Assembly: GCA_000224765.2 (NCBI GenBank)
Contig: AGAU01000083.1
Location: 43,424-107,423, forward strand
Direction of reading: 5' to 3'
Source of the DNA: SAR324 cluster bacterium JCVI-SC AAA005
Lineage (GTDB): Bacteria; SAR324; NAC60-12
Length of the DNA stretch: 64,000 bases
Shown piece after piece: positions 34,443 to 44,054 of this stretch; positions within the stretch are counted from its first letter, which is position 1; the number at the start of each line of letters is the position of its first letter. Made by a program: the position numbers and the translations under genes. The notes below the pieces were generated by a model. That model was not told where the DNA came from. It saw nothing but the letters and a program-made list of their open reading frames with translations, and did no database searches.

Positions 34443-34761
34443 CTTTTTTATCTCTGGCTGTGGCTATTTAATGAAAGCTTATTGTACTGATTGAATTTGC
34501 GACAGTTCGGGTCTTTATTTTCAATTACTGCTGAAGAGATTGCCTAACATTCTTCCGATTGTTGGAGTTAAATTATTATTTTTAACAATCTTGACAGGAT
34601 AATACTTATTCTTGCCATTGAACCAACAACTGAGTCAAGTAAATTCGCTCTCTTTGAGTTGATACCAAATCACTTTTGATCAGACATTCGGATCAGTACT
34701 TACTTCCGCAAAACAAAAGCCAACTACCGCAAATCCGTGGACAAACGACTAGCAGTCTCGT
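34443..34761. other. AT-rich intergenic region
   Basis: About 320 bases upstream of the PilZ gene (its promoter side) and downstream of the DUF3726 operon. No hairpin with a T-run and no gene seen. Confidence 0.45.
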
Positions 34762-35460
34762 TCAAGAGGTTGGATTATCGTGACCACCAGCTCGGAGTCG
34801 AGATAAATCTGAGGCAGGAACCAGAGTCTGCTGAGCAAAGGCCTCTAATTGTTCAAAACTTTGTGAAGATACACGCACGCAGTATTGGGAGTTTTTTGTC
34901 CGAACATAAGCCATGTCCGATTCAGAACGCGTAATCTTAACTTCCACTATCTTCCCAAATTCCATTGAAACCTTATCAATCTCTACACTAGGCTGAGCCG
35001 CCTCATTCATGAACAGAGACTGCTCCTCCCACTGAATTTTCAGCGGATGCTGAATTTGTCGAGCAGTCCGTGCTGCAAAAGCTAGAAAGCAGGGCAAACC
35101 CAACATAGACTCAATCACCAGCGAAGAAGTCCCCAATCCCTCAGGCAATTGCGCAAAATCCATTAGTGCCAGTCCACAACGCAATGGACAATGCGGAATA
35201 CGACCTTCCTTCCAAAATTGAGGTGTTGGTGTTGGTGCTATCAGCTCGCTTGAGTGCATCAAGCTCAACACAACATCCTCACCGGGCAAACCAAACTTAC
35301 TCAACCAACTCGCTGCCCAGCCAATTTCTTCTGCATCACTCCAGCAATAACCAGATCCCCGGGCGACCTTAACTACAAGTTGCTGGAGTTCAGACTGAGA
35401 AAACCAGAGGTCCCCAGAAGTGTAAAAATCTTCTGAGACTTGCTGATTCTCAGGAGACAT
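34762..35460 (-). CDS. DUF3726-family protein
   Basis: 232 aa from ATG 35460 (a GTG at 35466 is possible). The N-terminal half has the DUF3726 pattern: WFSQSELQQLVVKVARGSGY followed by CWSDAEEIGWAASWL. No catalytic motif is known for the family. It is the last of three genes that overlap in series: its start lies 11 bases inside the 556-aa gene, which overlaps the M19-like gene by four. Such tight overlap implies one functional unit. Cytoplasmic; no signal peptide. Role unknown. Confidence 0.75.
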   Translation of the reverse strand: MSPENQQVSEDFYTSGDLWFSQSELQQLVVKVARGSGYCWSDAEEIGWAASWLSKFGLPGEDVVLSLMHSSELIAPTPTPQFWKEGRIPHCPLRCGLALMDFAQLPEGLGTSSLVIESMLGLPCFLAFAARTARQIQHPLKIQWEEQSLFMNEAAQPSVEIDKVSMEFGKIVEVKITRSESDMAYVRTKNSQYCVRVSSQSFEQLEAFAQQTLVPASDLSRLRAGGHDNPTS

Positions 35461-37120
35461 CTGCACGGTTCAATTCATTTGGATAAGGCTCCCCTTGAAA
35501 CAAGCTAATTCGCACCCAGCGGTCAGAACGAGGATCAAAGTGAGTTGCTCCAAAAAAAGCTAGTTTGCTTCGTAAGAGGTCAATGGGCAGCATCTCAGAA
35601 GAAATGAGATTGTCCTGGATTTCAGCAAAAGGATAATGAGCAGATAGTTGAACACGACGAACAATGGAACGAAACTCAGGATGCACCAACAATAGTTGAG
35701 CCACTGGAGTCTCATCAAACCACTCTCTGAGCAAATCCCTGAGTTCAGCTACTTGGCGACCAATGTCCAGGGGCTGTTCTCGTTCAGCACCAGGTTCGCT
35801 GTGTCGTTCACCAAGGCGAGGTTCTAGTTTTTCTTCTGACACATACCAAAAGCGAGCGCATTGTTCTGGTTGCTGATAATCAGTTCCCAAAGCCCAAAAA
35901 AAGTTACTATGCAAATGCTTTCTCAACTCACCAATCAATTGACTGCCATCGACCTTGAAAGTCACTTCTTCGTCTGTAGCCATCTGATCTCCTAAATCAT
36001 CAATCAACTCACCATGCGGCTCCAATAAGAGGGCTGCCAATGCCTCCTGTGCTTCCAGCGGCAGTTCAAGCTGACTCCAATACCAGAGTGCGTCCCATGG
36101 GTATTTTTGCGCTATATCCCACTCTTCATGAACAAATGTATGCAGCTGCATCAAGCCTTCCCGCAGTTCCTTCAACTTGACTACCTGAAGTGGATGCTCA
36201 CTCTGCCACTGATTTGCGTTTTCCTGTTTTGCTCTGAGTACTTCACAAAATTGATCAAGTGTTTCTGAAGTTAACTTTGGTTGGGAGCGTACCCGCGCAA
36301 GCGCCTCTTCACGAGCAGCAAACCAGTGATGAATCAGCACCGGATGACGTACCATGAAGGGAGCCATGCCTAAGCCAGTCGAGTTGCCCACTCCCAACAA
36401 ACTTCGTAATGCAGGATCAAGATTCACTGCTTGTGCCCCTCCCAACTCTGCTGCCAGATGCTCGACGAGATCTACCGTGAACGCTCGGGTCAGCCAGACA
36501 GAGAGCATCTCTGCTTGAAAAGGTGCTCGCATCTCTGGCCGATCTTCTAAAACGCCCCTATCGGCTGCACCAAATTTGCCAGTCCCGTAGACCGCGGTAG
36601 TACGCATCAGGTAACCCGTGTGCTCCAGGCGACTACGCTCAGGCTGACGTCCCTGAGCTAACTCTTTGACCACATATTCAAAGAGTCGTACGGAACGATT
36701 GGCCCGACTTAACGATAGCTCCTTTGCTGAGATACGTCCTGCTTCTTGAAGAGGGACATTTCGTTCCAGCCGTTCAATATCAGCAGTGCTAGGAGTACCA
36801 TCAAATAGAGTGAACGTAGCATCCCAAGCAGTTGCAATCACCCTGTCTGAGCGCATCTCCTCTGGAAGATCATGAGAGAAAGCGACCAGGCTATAGCAGC
36901 GCTCGGGGCCTTGAGCTTGGTAAACGGCGTGACCAACCCCTCGCTGGTTAAGCTGCCAGACTGGACGGTCAAAGCTCCAATTTTCTTTCTTAAGACGTCG
37001 CAGCAGTTGACGTAGAAAGGAGAGGCGTGTTGGGTGACTGCAGCCCATTCGAGCAACTCGCATCACCTGTCCGGGAGAGCGATAGAACCTAGCTGGAATT
37101 GGTTGCTCGTTAGGCCTCAC
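35450..37120 (-). CDS. Large conserved hypothetical protein (556 aa)
   Basis: Not recognised. Cytoplasmic, no membrane segment. Starts at GTG 37120, overlapping the upstream stop by four bases (GTGA). Distinctive stretches are YSLVAFSHDLPEEMRSDRVI, ATAWDATFTLFDG, TAVYGTGKFGAADR, VNLDPALRSLLGVGNSTGLG and MAPFMVRHPVLIHHWFAARE. The pattern of invariant-looking Gly, His and Arg blocks suggests an enzyme, but I cannot name a fold. Encoded between an M19 dipeptidase-like protein and a DUF3726 protein, so the three probably share a pathway for an amino-acid-derived compound. Confidence 0.72.
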   Translation of the reverse strand: MRPNEQPIPARFYRSPGQVMRVARMGCSHPTRLSFLRQLLRRLKKENWSFDRPVWQLNQRGVGHAVYQAQGPERCYSLVAFSHDLPEEMRSDRVIATAWDATFTLFDGTPSTADIERLERNVPLQEAGRISAKELSLSRANRSVRLFEYVVKELAQGRQPERSRLEHTGYLMRTTAVYGTGKFGAADRGVLEDRPEMRAPFQAEMLSVWLTRAFTVDLVEHLAAELGGAQAVNLDPALRSLLGVGNSTGLGMAPFMVRHPVLIHHWFAAREEALARVRSQPKLTSETLDQFCEVLRAKQENANQWQSEHPLQVVKLKELREGLMQLHTFVHEEWDIAQKYPWDALWYWSQLELPLEAQEALAALLLEPHGELIDDLGDQMATDEEVTFKVDGSQLIGELRKHLHSNFFWALGTDYQQPEQCARFWYVSEEKLEPRLGERHSEPGAEREQPLDIGRQVAELRDLLREWFDETPVAQLLLVHPEFRSIVRRVQLSAHYPFAEIQDNLISSEMLPIDLLRSKLAFFGATHFDPRSDRWVRISLFQGEPYPNELNRADVS

Positions 37121-38109
37121 TTGATGTCTTCCACTCTTGCAGAGAAGCTCTCCGCAAAAAACCTGGCCCAGTTGTTCCCCAGAATGCCAGCGACTTCCTT
37201 TTCTGCAAAGCCTACCTCACGCAAGCTATCTGCCAGGCTGCCAAAGGCCCGGTTGTCTGGATACCAATCTGGCATCGGTGGGAACCCAGGAACTTTTGCA
37301 CTCCCTTCTCCGTAATCCATTGATTTAGTCCAGCGTCCGTTACGCATCCACTCCACAATCTCGTCCGGTTGATCCTGACAGAGGTCCGAACCCATCCCTA
37401 TTTGAGTCACTCCAACCAACTCGGCGGTCTGGGCCACCATCTCGCAGAAGGATCTTCTAGTACAGTTGGTCCCTTCTTTCAAATGATGTGGATAAAGTGA
37501 GAAGCCAAGTATTCCACCGGACTCACCAAGAGTACGCAATACCTGATTGGACTTGTTACGCAGTGCAGGATGCCACAGGGAAGGGTTGGCGTGCGTAATG
37601 GCAATTGGTCGGCTTGAAAGTTCAATCGCTTCCAGAGTTGAACGCTCCGCGGAGTGACTCATGTCTATCACCAAACCCACCCGGTTCATCTCCTTGATCA
37701 CTTCGCGTCCCATCCGTGTCAAACCCGGATCTTCTTCCTCATAGCAACCAGTCGCTAGCAGTGATTGGTTATTGTAACTAAGCTGCATGAAGCGCAGACC
37801 CAAGCGATGAAGAATCTCCACCAGCCCGATGTCGTCTTCCATGCAACTTGGATTCTGTGACCCAAAGAAGATTGCTGTCCGACCACTCAGTTGAGCTTGT
37901 TCCAAATCACTGGCGTCAAATCCCTGGAAAATCAAATTTGGGAAACGCTCAAACCATCTATTCCACTTTTCCATCACAAGCACGGTTTCCCGAAAATTTT
38001 CGTGGTAGGTGATTGTCACGTGGACCCCATCCAGCTTACCTTCACGGAGTTGACAAAAGATTTTCTCAGACCAGTCGGCATACTGCAGGGCATCGATGCG
38101 AAAGTTCAT
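37117..38109 (-). CDS. Membrane dipeptidase (M19)-like protein with incomplete metal site
   Basis: 330 aa TIM-barrel protein of the renal dipeptidase family. Clear matches: GLRFMQLSYNNQSLLATGC, GREVIKEMNRVGLVIDMSHS (zinc His), PIAITHANP (second zinc His), LGFSLYPHHLKEG and IGMGSDLCQD (catalytic Asp). The N-terminal H-x-D pair that binds one zinc in normal M19 enzymes is replaced by RIDALQY, and the bridging-Glu region reads SQNPSCMED. A mononuclear enzyme or a changed reaction is therefore likely. First gene of a three-gene overlapping operon. No signal peptide, so it is cytoplasmic, unlike classic membrane dipeptidases. Confidence 0.8.
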   Translation of the reverse strand: MNFRIDALQYADWSEKIFCQLREGKLDGVHVTITYHENFRETVLVMEKWNRWFERFPNLIFQGFDASDLEQAQLSGRTAIFFGSQNPSCMEDDIGLVEILHRLGLRFMQLSYNNQSLLATGCYEEEDPGLTRMGREVIKEMNRVGLVIDMSHSAERSTLEAIELSSRPIAITHANPSLWHPALRNKSNQVLRTLGESGGILGFSLYPHHLKEGTNCTRRSFCEMVAQTAELVGVTQIGMGSDLCQDQPDEIVEWMRNGRWTKSMDYGEGSAKVPGFPPMPDWYPDNRAFGSLADSLREVGFAEKEVAGILGNNWARFFAESFSARVEDIK

Positions 38110-38335
38110 GCGTACCTTTTCTTATCAACTGCTATCAGAGTGTCTTATCAGCAAAGCGCAGGTGTAACAGGAATTTTCATCAAATGCCACCCTTTGTCCA
38201 AATCTGTATAGATTCATTTCACCGCTTTATTGATTGGAATTCATTGACGGTTCTGCTCTCCTCAGTCATCATTATGAAAAATAGACCAAACTCATTTAGC
38301 AGACTTTCAAGATTCGAAGGTAAGGAGGTGTGCCA

Positions 38336-39025
38336 ATGTTCATACACGGCAGTTGGCAGTACAGAATTCACCCAATGATACTAGTTTGCTTTGGTATCAT
38401 CTGTATCAATCTGGGAGCTTGCCAGAGCAGCTTCCTTCAACAACCCCTAACCCTGGATCAAGACGATCTCGTGAAGTTGATGGAGAACAAAGACTGCCTA
38501 GGCTGTAACCTGGTTGGAGCCGATCTTAGTGGAATGAGTCTCGAGGGAAGTGACCTCAGCTTTTCCAATCTCCAAGGAGCCCGACTACGTGGAGCCGACC
38601 TACGACGTGCCCGACTACGTGGAGCCAAGTTGACTGAGGCGGATTTCAGTGGCGCAGACCTGTTGGACGCCAACCTGGAAGAAACAGATTTGGAGGGCGC
38701 TCTGCTGAACGGAGCCAATCTGCGTGGTGTAGAACTATGGAACTCGAACATGAGAAGCGCTAAGCTGCGAGGCACTTCTCTCGAAGAAGCAAGCTTGCGA
38801 GATACTCGCATGGAGGGCGCCGATCTCAGCGGAGCCATCTTGCTTGAAGCCAATTTGGATGAAGCCAATTTAACCGAAGTGAACCTCAACGCAGCCGACC
38901 TCCGTGGAGTCAAGATGCGTCGTACTAATTTGACCAACGTCAAGATGGAAGGGACCGATCTAAACTATGTAAAGCTCTGCGGAACGATTCTACCAGATGG
39001 CGAGGTAACGGTTCGGGATTGCTGA
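38336..39025 (+). CDS. Cys-capped pentapeptide-repeat lipoprotein
   Basis: 229 aa from ATG 38336, fixed by a perfect ribosome site AAGGAGG seven bases ahead. The signal peptide ends in a lipobox (ICINLGAC), so the protein is lipid-anchored. Cap: LMENKDCLGCNLVGADL. About 32 pentapeptide units follow, many with Arg at exposed positions (ARLRGADLRRARLRGAKL). It closes with LCGTILPDGEVTVRDC and an immediate stop. Same family as 28066-28542 and 33255-33965, but the only copy with a lipobox. The antisense strand has a long shadow frame due to the repeat. Confidence 0.87.
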   Translation: MFIHGSWQYRIHPMILVCFGIICINLGACQSSFLQQPLTLDQDDLVKLMENKDCLGCNLVGADLSGMSLEGSDLSFSNLQGARLRGADLRRARLRGAKLTEADFSGADLLDANLEETDLEGALLNGANLRGVELWNSNMRSAKLRGTSLEEASLRDTRMEGADLSGAILLEANLDEANLTEVNLNAADLRGVKMRRTNLTNVKMEGTDLNYVKLCGTILPDGEVTVRDC

Positions 39026-39128
39026 AAAGAAAAAAGTCGGAAGGGGTTGGGGGAGATGACTGAAAAGTCCCCCCCCGGGATAACACCGAAATTCCTCTCT
39101 TACCCAGAGAAATCAGCGAGTTGGGCAA

Positions 39129-40341
39129 CTATGGAAGGTCCATGCAATTAGCGTAGTATGTTGTCGTTGCAGGCCAATCACTGAAGACTCCGAGTACTCC
39201 AACCTGCTGTGCGAGCACGTCTAACACCTGCATCACGTCCCCATCATTATTGATTGCTTCCTTAACCGTTTGATAGTACCACCCACCTCCTCCAGTCAAC
39301 GGTCCGGAGCGCTCCAGTGTCCAGGTAATCAAATCAATTCCTGCCTGCCGGGCTTGACGTGCATACGCCGAGGGCACAATATCCCCACCTTCAACATCCA
39401 GCAGAGCATAGATAGGTGGAGCTAGTATACGTACTCCCTGCTTTGCCAGCTCCTGCATATCTTCCAGCGATGAGCGAAAGTCGGGACGATAGGTCCGACC
39501 GTCCAGATAGACTGCCTGCTTTCCAAATTCTGGTTCCTGTTCAACCCAGTAGAGGACATCATCCAAACTAAAGGACTGAGGGTAGACATCATTAGGTGCA
39601 ACCCCAGCATCCTTGTATTCTTCAATCAGCTTTTGGGCATAATCCTGCTGGCTAAACTCGTCTTCATAGGGCATTTCCTCCTTGGCTGACTTCAACTCTG
39701 GAGTAAACTTCACTCCAAGCTCCTTGAACAATGCAATGCTCTCTGCGTGGGTCATCAAGGTGCCACGAGTTGCGTAGAGGTCTGTGCGCCAATTCGCAGT
39801 ACCCCCTCATGTACGCTTCAGGAGTGGCAGCAAACAGATTGGCTGCATCCATCTTTCCTTGCAAGCGTTTGAATTCAGCCAAGCTTAGATCCGATGTACG
39901 GCATTCTACCTTAGCTTTCTTGCCGCTGGGTGGATCTCCTGGTTCGAAAGGAACTGTACACTTGGCTGCCAGATCAGGATGGGCCAAAATATCGGTGGTC
40001 GTATGCAAATCTGCTTGTGAATGCCGACAGACCAACTGACGATCTTTGGTGAAGGTCACGTCACATTCCAAGATGCCAGCACCCATACGTGCAGAAGCTA
40101 AATAGGATTCACGCGTGTGCTCGGGAAACTGAAGAGCAGCACCCCGATGCCCGATCGAAAAATCTCGCTTGCTAACCGGTTTCCCTACGCATTGACTCAA
40201 TTTATTTTTCAATAGGCTCTCGTCCATATCCTCCACCAAGAAGAATGGGCGCGGCCCAAGGTGAATCGACTCGACTGCCAGCAGTTCTATTGTGCTGAAA
40301 CAGATCCAACACCAAGCAATCAATTTTAGTCCTTGTTTCAT
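39129..40341 (-). pseudogene. Glycerophosphodiester phosphodiesterase gene with a single-base frameshift
   Basis: Starts at ATG 40341 (GAGGAG at good spacing; signal peptide [19 protein letters not shown]). The first frame carries the catalytic segments [36 protein letters not shown] and [11 protein letters not shown]. After PEAYMRG it loses the frame at a run of five G on the coding strand (39802-39806 here). Removing one G joins it to the frame that continues [20 protein letters not shown] and on to the stop at 39129, with the C-terminal barrel intact. The restored protein (about 403 aa) would be a periplasmic GlpQ-like enzyme releasing glycerol-3-phosphate. No other damage is visible, so sequencing error, phase variation or a recent mutation are all possible. 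Confidence 0.85.
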
Positions 40342-40392
40342 CAGAAACTCCTCACAAGATCGGAAAGGGAAGACAATCTTCTTAAAAGCCAC

Positions 40393-40920
40393 TCAGTGTA
40401 AGCGTAAATAGCCAAATTCATAAATTCCCATCGTATTCTGCTATTCAATATCTATCAGGGCAATTGTGCATCTTTTTGGGCTATCATTTCTGTCACAAAA
40501 AAAGCTTACAGAACCAACGCAAGGTTATTAATTTCGTTTGTGTGGACAAACAGTATCTCCTCACAAACGACAAAAAATCTTGGTTCGATATCAAAAACCT
40601 GAAAATATAAATTTTCTTAAATTGTTGATTACTTCGCAAATGGAGTGGGTTTAGGATTGATATTTCAAAATTAAATTCTAACAAATCAATAAAACAAACT
40701 AATGATGGACTATAGGACACAGAGGAGATCGCTAATTTACAAAAATAAATCTGATTTACAATAGTATTACATATTGTTAATGCCAATTATTTACTAGCAT
40801 TCAACTTTATTCATGAATTTAATATAGTGAAAAATTATATTCTAATTTTCTAAATATTTACTTTTAAATTTTTTCTACATAATCTTTTTCAATTCGACGA
40901 AAATCTATTTAGTATTAAGA
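40393..40920. other. Very AT-rich gene-free region
   Basis: About 530 bases, visibly richer in A+T than the surroundings, between the phosphodiesterase gene and a minute lipoprotein gene. No frame with a ribosome site was found. Together with 40921-41450 it forms an AT-rich island, possibly acquired DNA. Confidence 0.5.
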
Positions 40921-41091
40921 ATGAATAAAACAACAAATCAGATTTTATTTTTCTTACTTTTCACCATGATTATTGGGTGTAGTCCAAGTGACAAAGGTAT
41001 TGATAGAAGCGTGAGCACAGCAAAATCTTATAACCTTAATGACAAGGATAATTACTTTAATAGTAAACTTGTAAAAAAGGAATCTGTATGA
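40921..41091 (+). CDS. Small lipoprotein (56 aa) in AT-rich island
   Basis: 56 aa, not recognised. The N-terminus MNKTTNQILFFLLFTMIIGC is a lipoprotein signal peptide with the Cys at residue 20. The mature part of about 36 residues is polar (SPSDKGIDRSVSTAKSY). The ribosome site is weak. Its stop overlaps the next ATG (ATGA). The AT-rich codons differ from neighbours, consistent with transfer. Confidence 0.55.
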   Translation: MNKTTNQILFFLLFTMIIGCSPSDKGIDRSVSTAKSYNLNDKDNYFNSKLVKKESV

Positions 41092-41210
41092 ATTACGTAA
41101 TTCAAGTAGACGACATTAATTTTCCACAAGAATTGATTGAAAATAAATGGACTGATGAGTCTTTAAATATTTTGTATGAAAATGTTTTTACCTTAGAAAG
41201 GTGTGTGTGA
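41088..41210 (+). CDS. Small hypothetical protein (40 aa), probably a truncated gene
   Basis: 40 aa, not recognised, coupled to the preceding lipoprotein gene by an ATGA overlap. It ends in a GTGTGTG tract (41201-41208). In another frame the sequence goes on with protein-like text (CDFPENIDE, KKYCAVCEAYTPVPTKHIKI) broken by two stops. I suspect the 5' part of a longer decayed gene. Confidence 0.4.
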   Translation: MNYVIQVDDINFPQELIENKWTDESLNILYENVFTLERCV

Positions 41211-42148
41211 TTTTCCAGAAAATATAGATGAAAGTAATTCATTTAAATTTTAAATTGGGAATAACTCAAAAAAATATTGTGCTGTTTGTGAAGCTTACAC
41301 ACCAGTACCAACAAAACACATCAAAATTTCAATTATTGATAATTAATGCTATTCAAAATTTGAATTTTCCACTTCTCGACAATTTGAGATGGTTTGGCGC
41401 AATTGCGCAGTTTGAACAAATGAGAGTACTCAGACCCTGAGCGCAATAAACAACAACAAGTACTTCAGAAGCCAGAGAGGGCTAGACCTCATGGCCACAA
41501 TTTCTATTTCTCAGATGCTAAGAACTATACAGTAAGTTTCTCAAATTTTATTTACCCAACTGATGGTATACACAATAATCCTACTACCTTTTTCTCTTCT
41601 CAAACATTCTTCGCTTTTCTAACTCTCCATAAAGCATTGCAATCTGCTCTTTCAGCTTCTTGATTTCCTTGTCCCTGGCTTTGAGTTCATTATCCTTCTC
41701 TCGCAGCGTGGAAGACATTGAGAAGCTGAAGTGAGATAACCTGGAGGTCAATTTACCATTGGAAAATTTAGATATTTAGGTTTCTCTTTCTTTGTTCTTT
41801 TATCTCTGTCGAATAGTTCTTCTTTCGCTTTGTCTCAAAGTGTTTGGAAACGCTGTCACTGATAGTTTCCTCTCTATCAAGATGCTAGAGTTTTTGCACA
41901 TCACTTCTTTGTTGCTCTCTTGAGGAGAAGGTTGCCACAGGCCTTATGACAGCATTCCTTCGGAATGCTAATTTTAATCATTTTTCATTGTTTTCACAAG
42001 CCCCTCACCCACTAGCGTTGCTGTTGTCATAACCCTACCCAGAAGAAAGCAGCCAGAGTTTTTTGAAATTCGGTAAGTGAAAAAGCAGCTGTTAATCGGC
42101 AATCACATGTGGAAGAAGACCAATCTGACTAGCAGAGGAAAGAGAGAG
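41211..42148. other. Region of gene remnants, no intact gene
   Basis: First, a plus-strand remnant continuing the 40-aa frame (41205-41360). Second, a minus-strand open stretch from about 41754 to a stop at 41584-41586. It encodes a strongly charged coiled coil (AAREKDNELKARDKEIKKLK, then EQIAMLYGELEKRRMFEKRK) with no usable start upstream, which looks like the C-terminal end of a lost gene. The remaining 430 bases up to sdaA show nothing I can identify. Confidence 0.45.
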
Positions 42149-43498
42149 TCAGCACTCCACGATATTGACTGCGAGGCCACCACGGGCGGTCTCCTTGTAT
42201 TTGGAATCCATGTCACGACCAGTTTGCCACATTGTACGGATTACCTTGTCCAGCGAGACATGATGTTGCCCATCGGTTCTAAGTGCCAGTTGTGCGGCAT
42301 TGATTGCCTTGTTCGCAGCTATGGCGTTGCGTTCGATGCAGGGAATCTGAACCAGCCCACCTATTGGGTCACAGGTCAATCCGAGGTTGTGTTCCATGGC
42401 AATCTCTGCAGCATTTTCTACTTGGGCTGGTGTTCCTCCCAGGCATTCAGCCAAAGCACCAGCTGCCATTGAACAGGCACTGCCAACCTCTCCTTGGCAC
42501 CCCACCGCAGCTCCTGAAATCGAAGCATTCTCCTTGTAGAGTATGCCGATACCTGCTGACGTTAGCAGAAAACGGACTACCTGCTCCTGACTGAAGTACT
42601 TAGTGAAGCGCATCAGGTAGTGGAGTACCGCGGGGATAATGCCCGCTGCTCCATTTGTCGGCGCTGTTACCACTCGTCCTCCCACGGCGTTTTCCTCATT
42701 GACTGCTAATGCAAACAAGTTGACCCAGACCATCAGGTTTGTGGGATCCTTTTCCTGCTGCAATTTACGATGAAGACTCGGAGCACGACGGTTCACTCTT
42801 AACCCACCGGGCAACACTCCCTCATTGACACAGCCCAATCGTACGCACTCCTGCATTACCTCCCAAATTTCCAATAGACGTCGGTAAATCTCTTCCTTTG
42901 AAAGCCAGATCTGCTCGTTAGCCAGGACGATTTGACTGATCGAATAATGCTGCTGGCGGCAGATTTCTAGCAACTCTGAAGCTTTCTTGTAGGGAAAGGG
43001 TAACTCCGATTGGTCCTCAACAACCGCCAAAGTGTCCCCTTTTCCTTCGAGGACAAAGCCTCCACCAATCGAATAATAGGTCTTCTTTACAAGCAATTGT
43101 CCGTCTACATCCTAGGCTTGAAAACACAGACCATTTTCGTGGAGAGGTAGGGTCTGCTGGCGGTGAAAGATCAGGTCCTGCTTTTTATGAAACGAGATCG
43201 GATACTGTTGATTCAAGTGGAGTAACTGCTGTGTCTGGATTTACTGGAGACGGGAGGGTATCTTAGCGATTTCTACAATTTCAGGCTGCTCTCCTTCCAA
43301 TCCTAGAAGGATGGCTTTGTCGCTGCCATGGCCCTTTCCGGTCAGTCCGAGGGAACCGTAGAGATCTACTTGGATTCTGTCGACTCGGTAGAGAGGCAAG
43401 TTCTGAAGAAAGAGGCCTGCCGCCTTCATCGGACCTACTGTGTGGGAGCTGGAGGGACCGATCCCAATCTTGAAGAGATCAAAGACACTGGTGGCCAT
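42149..43498 (-). pseudogene. sdaA: L-serine ammonia-lyase gene with two in-frame stops
   Basis: One continuous frame from ATG 43498 to 42149 (about 450 codons, the length of E. coli SdaA) is interrupted by TAA at 43241-43243 and TAG at 43112-43114. Between and around the stops the protein is still recognisable. Features are [20 protein letters not shown] and [19 protein letters not shown] in the first part, LPLHENG in the middle and [18 protein letters not shown] after the second stop. The [4Fe-4S] cysteines follow in [12 protein letters not shown] and [14 protein letters not shown]. It would deaminate serine to pyruvate. Two separate nonsense changes without frameshifts mean it is very probably inactive. 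Confidence 0.88.
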
Positions 43499-43531
43499 AG
43501 GGAACAAGCTGGGAAAAGAAGGGGGTCTCTG

Positions 43532-43939
43532 TCAGTAAAAAATCACTGCAAACAACGCAACAATCAGTAACAGAATGATGGCAATCAGGATCAGATTGCG
43601 ACGGCGAAAGGTCTCATCATCCTCTACCGTCATGACGTCCTTGCGGGATTCTCCTTCCTTTGGAATTTCTACTGGAGGAGGAGCCATCGCCGGCATCTCT
43701 GCCTGACGTTTTTCTGCCTCCTGAAGGGCCTCCATCATCCAATCGGGTCCTGTAAACGCCTCTTCTGTCTCAGATTCAGAGCTCTGGTCATTCTCTCTTC
43801 GAGGACTAACTCGGCGCTCTTCTCCTCTACGATCCTTTTGTTGGCTACGCCGATCGGACAACTGTCGTCGATTATTCCCCTTACGCTTTTCTGGGTCAGA
43901 ATTTCCCGTGGAGTCTAGTGACTTGGCTGAGTCAGACAT
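43532..43939 (-). CDS. Tail-anchored hypothetical protein (135 aa)
   Basis: 135 aa, not recognised. The N-terminal half is extremely polar with Arg/Asp/Gln runs (RRQLSDRRSQQKDRRGEERR), then a Pro-rich linker (MPAMAPPPVEIP). A single C-terminal membrane helix (NLILIAIILLLIVALFAVIF) ends at the stop. This points to a protein anchored by its tail in the inner membrane with a disordered cytoplasmic domain. Adjacent to the broken sdaA gene but with its own 33-base gap. Could bind nucleic acid or acidic partners; no evidence for a specific role. Confidence 0.65.
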   Translation of the reverse strand: MSDSAKSLDSTGNSDPEKRKGNNRRQLSDRRSQQKDRRGEERRVSPRRENDQSSESETEEAFTGPDWMMEALQEAEKRQAEMPAMAPPPVEIPKEGESRKDVMTVEDDETFRRRNLILIAIILLLIVALFAVIFY

Positions 43940-44054
43940 TCCTTACCTACAGTGGGAGTGATCAAAAATATTCTCACAACATACTAAGAATGCAACTATT
44001 TGTAAATATCATGTGACACTTCTTCAGACTGACTTGGCTTTTACCCATTTCTTA

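Noticed and set aside
38458..38943. 161-codon minus-strand frame
   Set aside because: It is the antisense shadow of the pentapeptide-repeat gene at 38336-39025; the repeat codons leave the opposite strand open. No ribosome site.
28066..39025. CRISPR-like or tandem DNA repeats
   Set aside because: The repeated text is protein-level pentapeptide coding sequence, not exact direct repeats with spacers.
39030..39085. G-run/C-run hairpin between the PRP and phosphodiesterase genes
   Set aside because: A GGGGGA/TCCCCC stem can be drawn, but the T-run on the minus strand is about 14 bases away, so it does not meet the intrinsic-terminator pattern.
19782..43243. Stop-codon reassignment or programmed read-through explaining internal stops
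   Set aside because: Internal stops are TAA and TAG, while intact genes here end in TAA, TAG and TGA, and other broken genes show frameshifts. Ordinary gene decay fits better.
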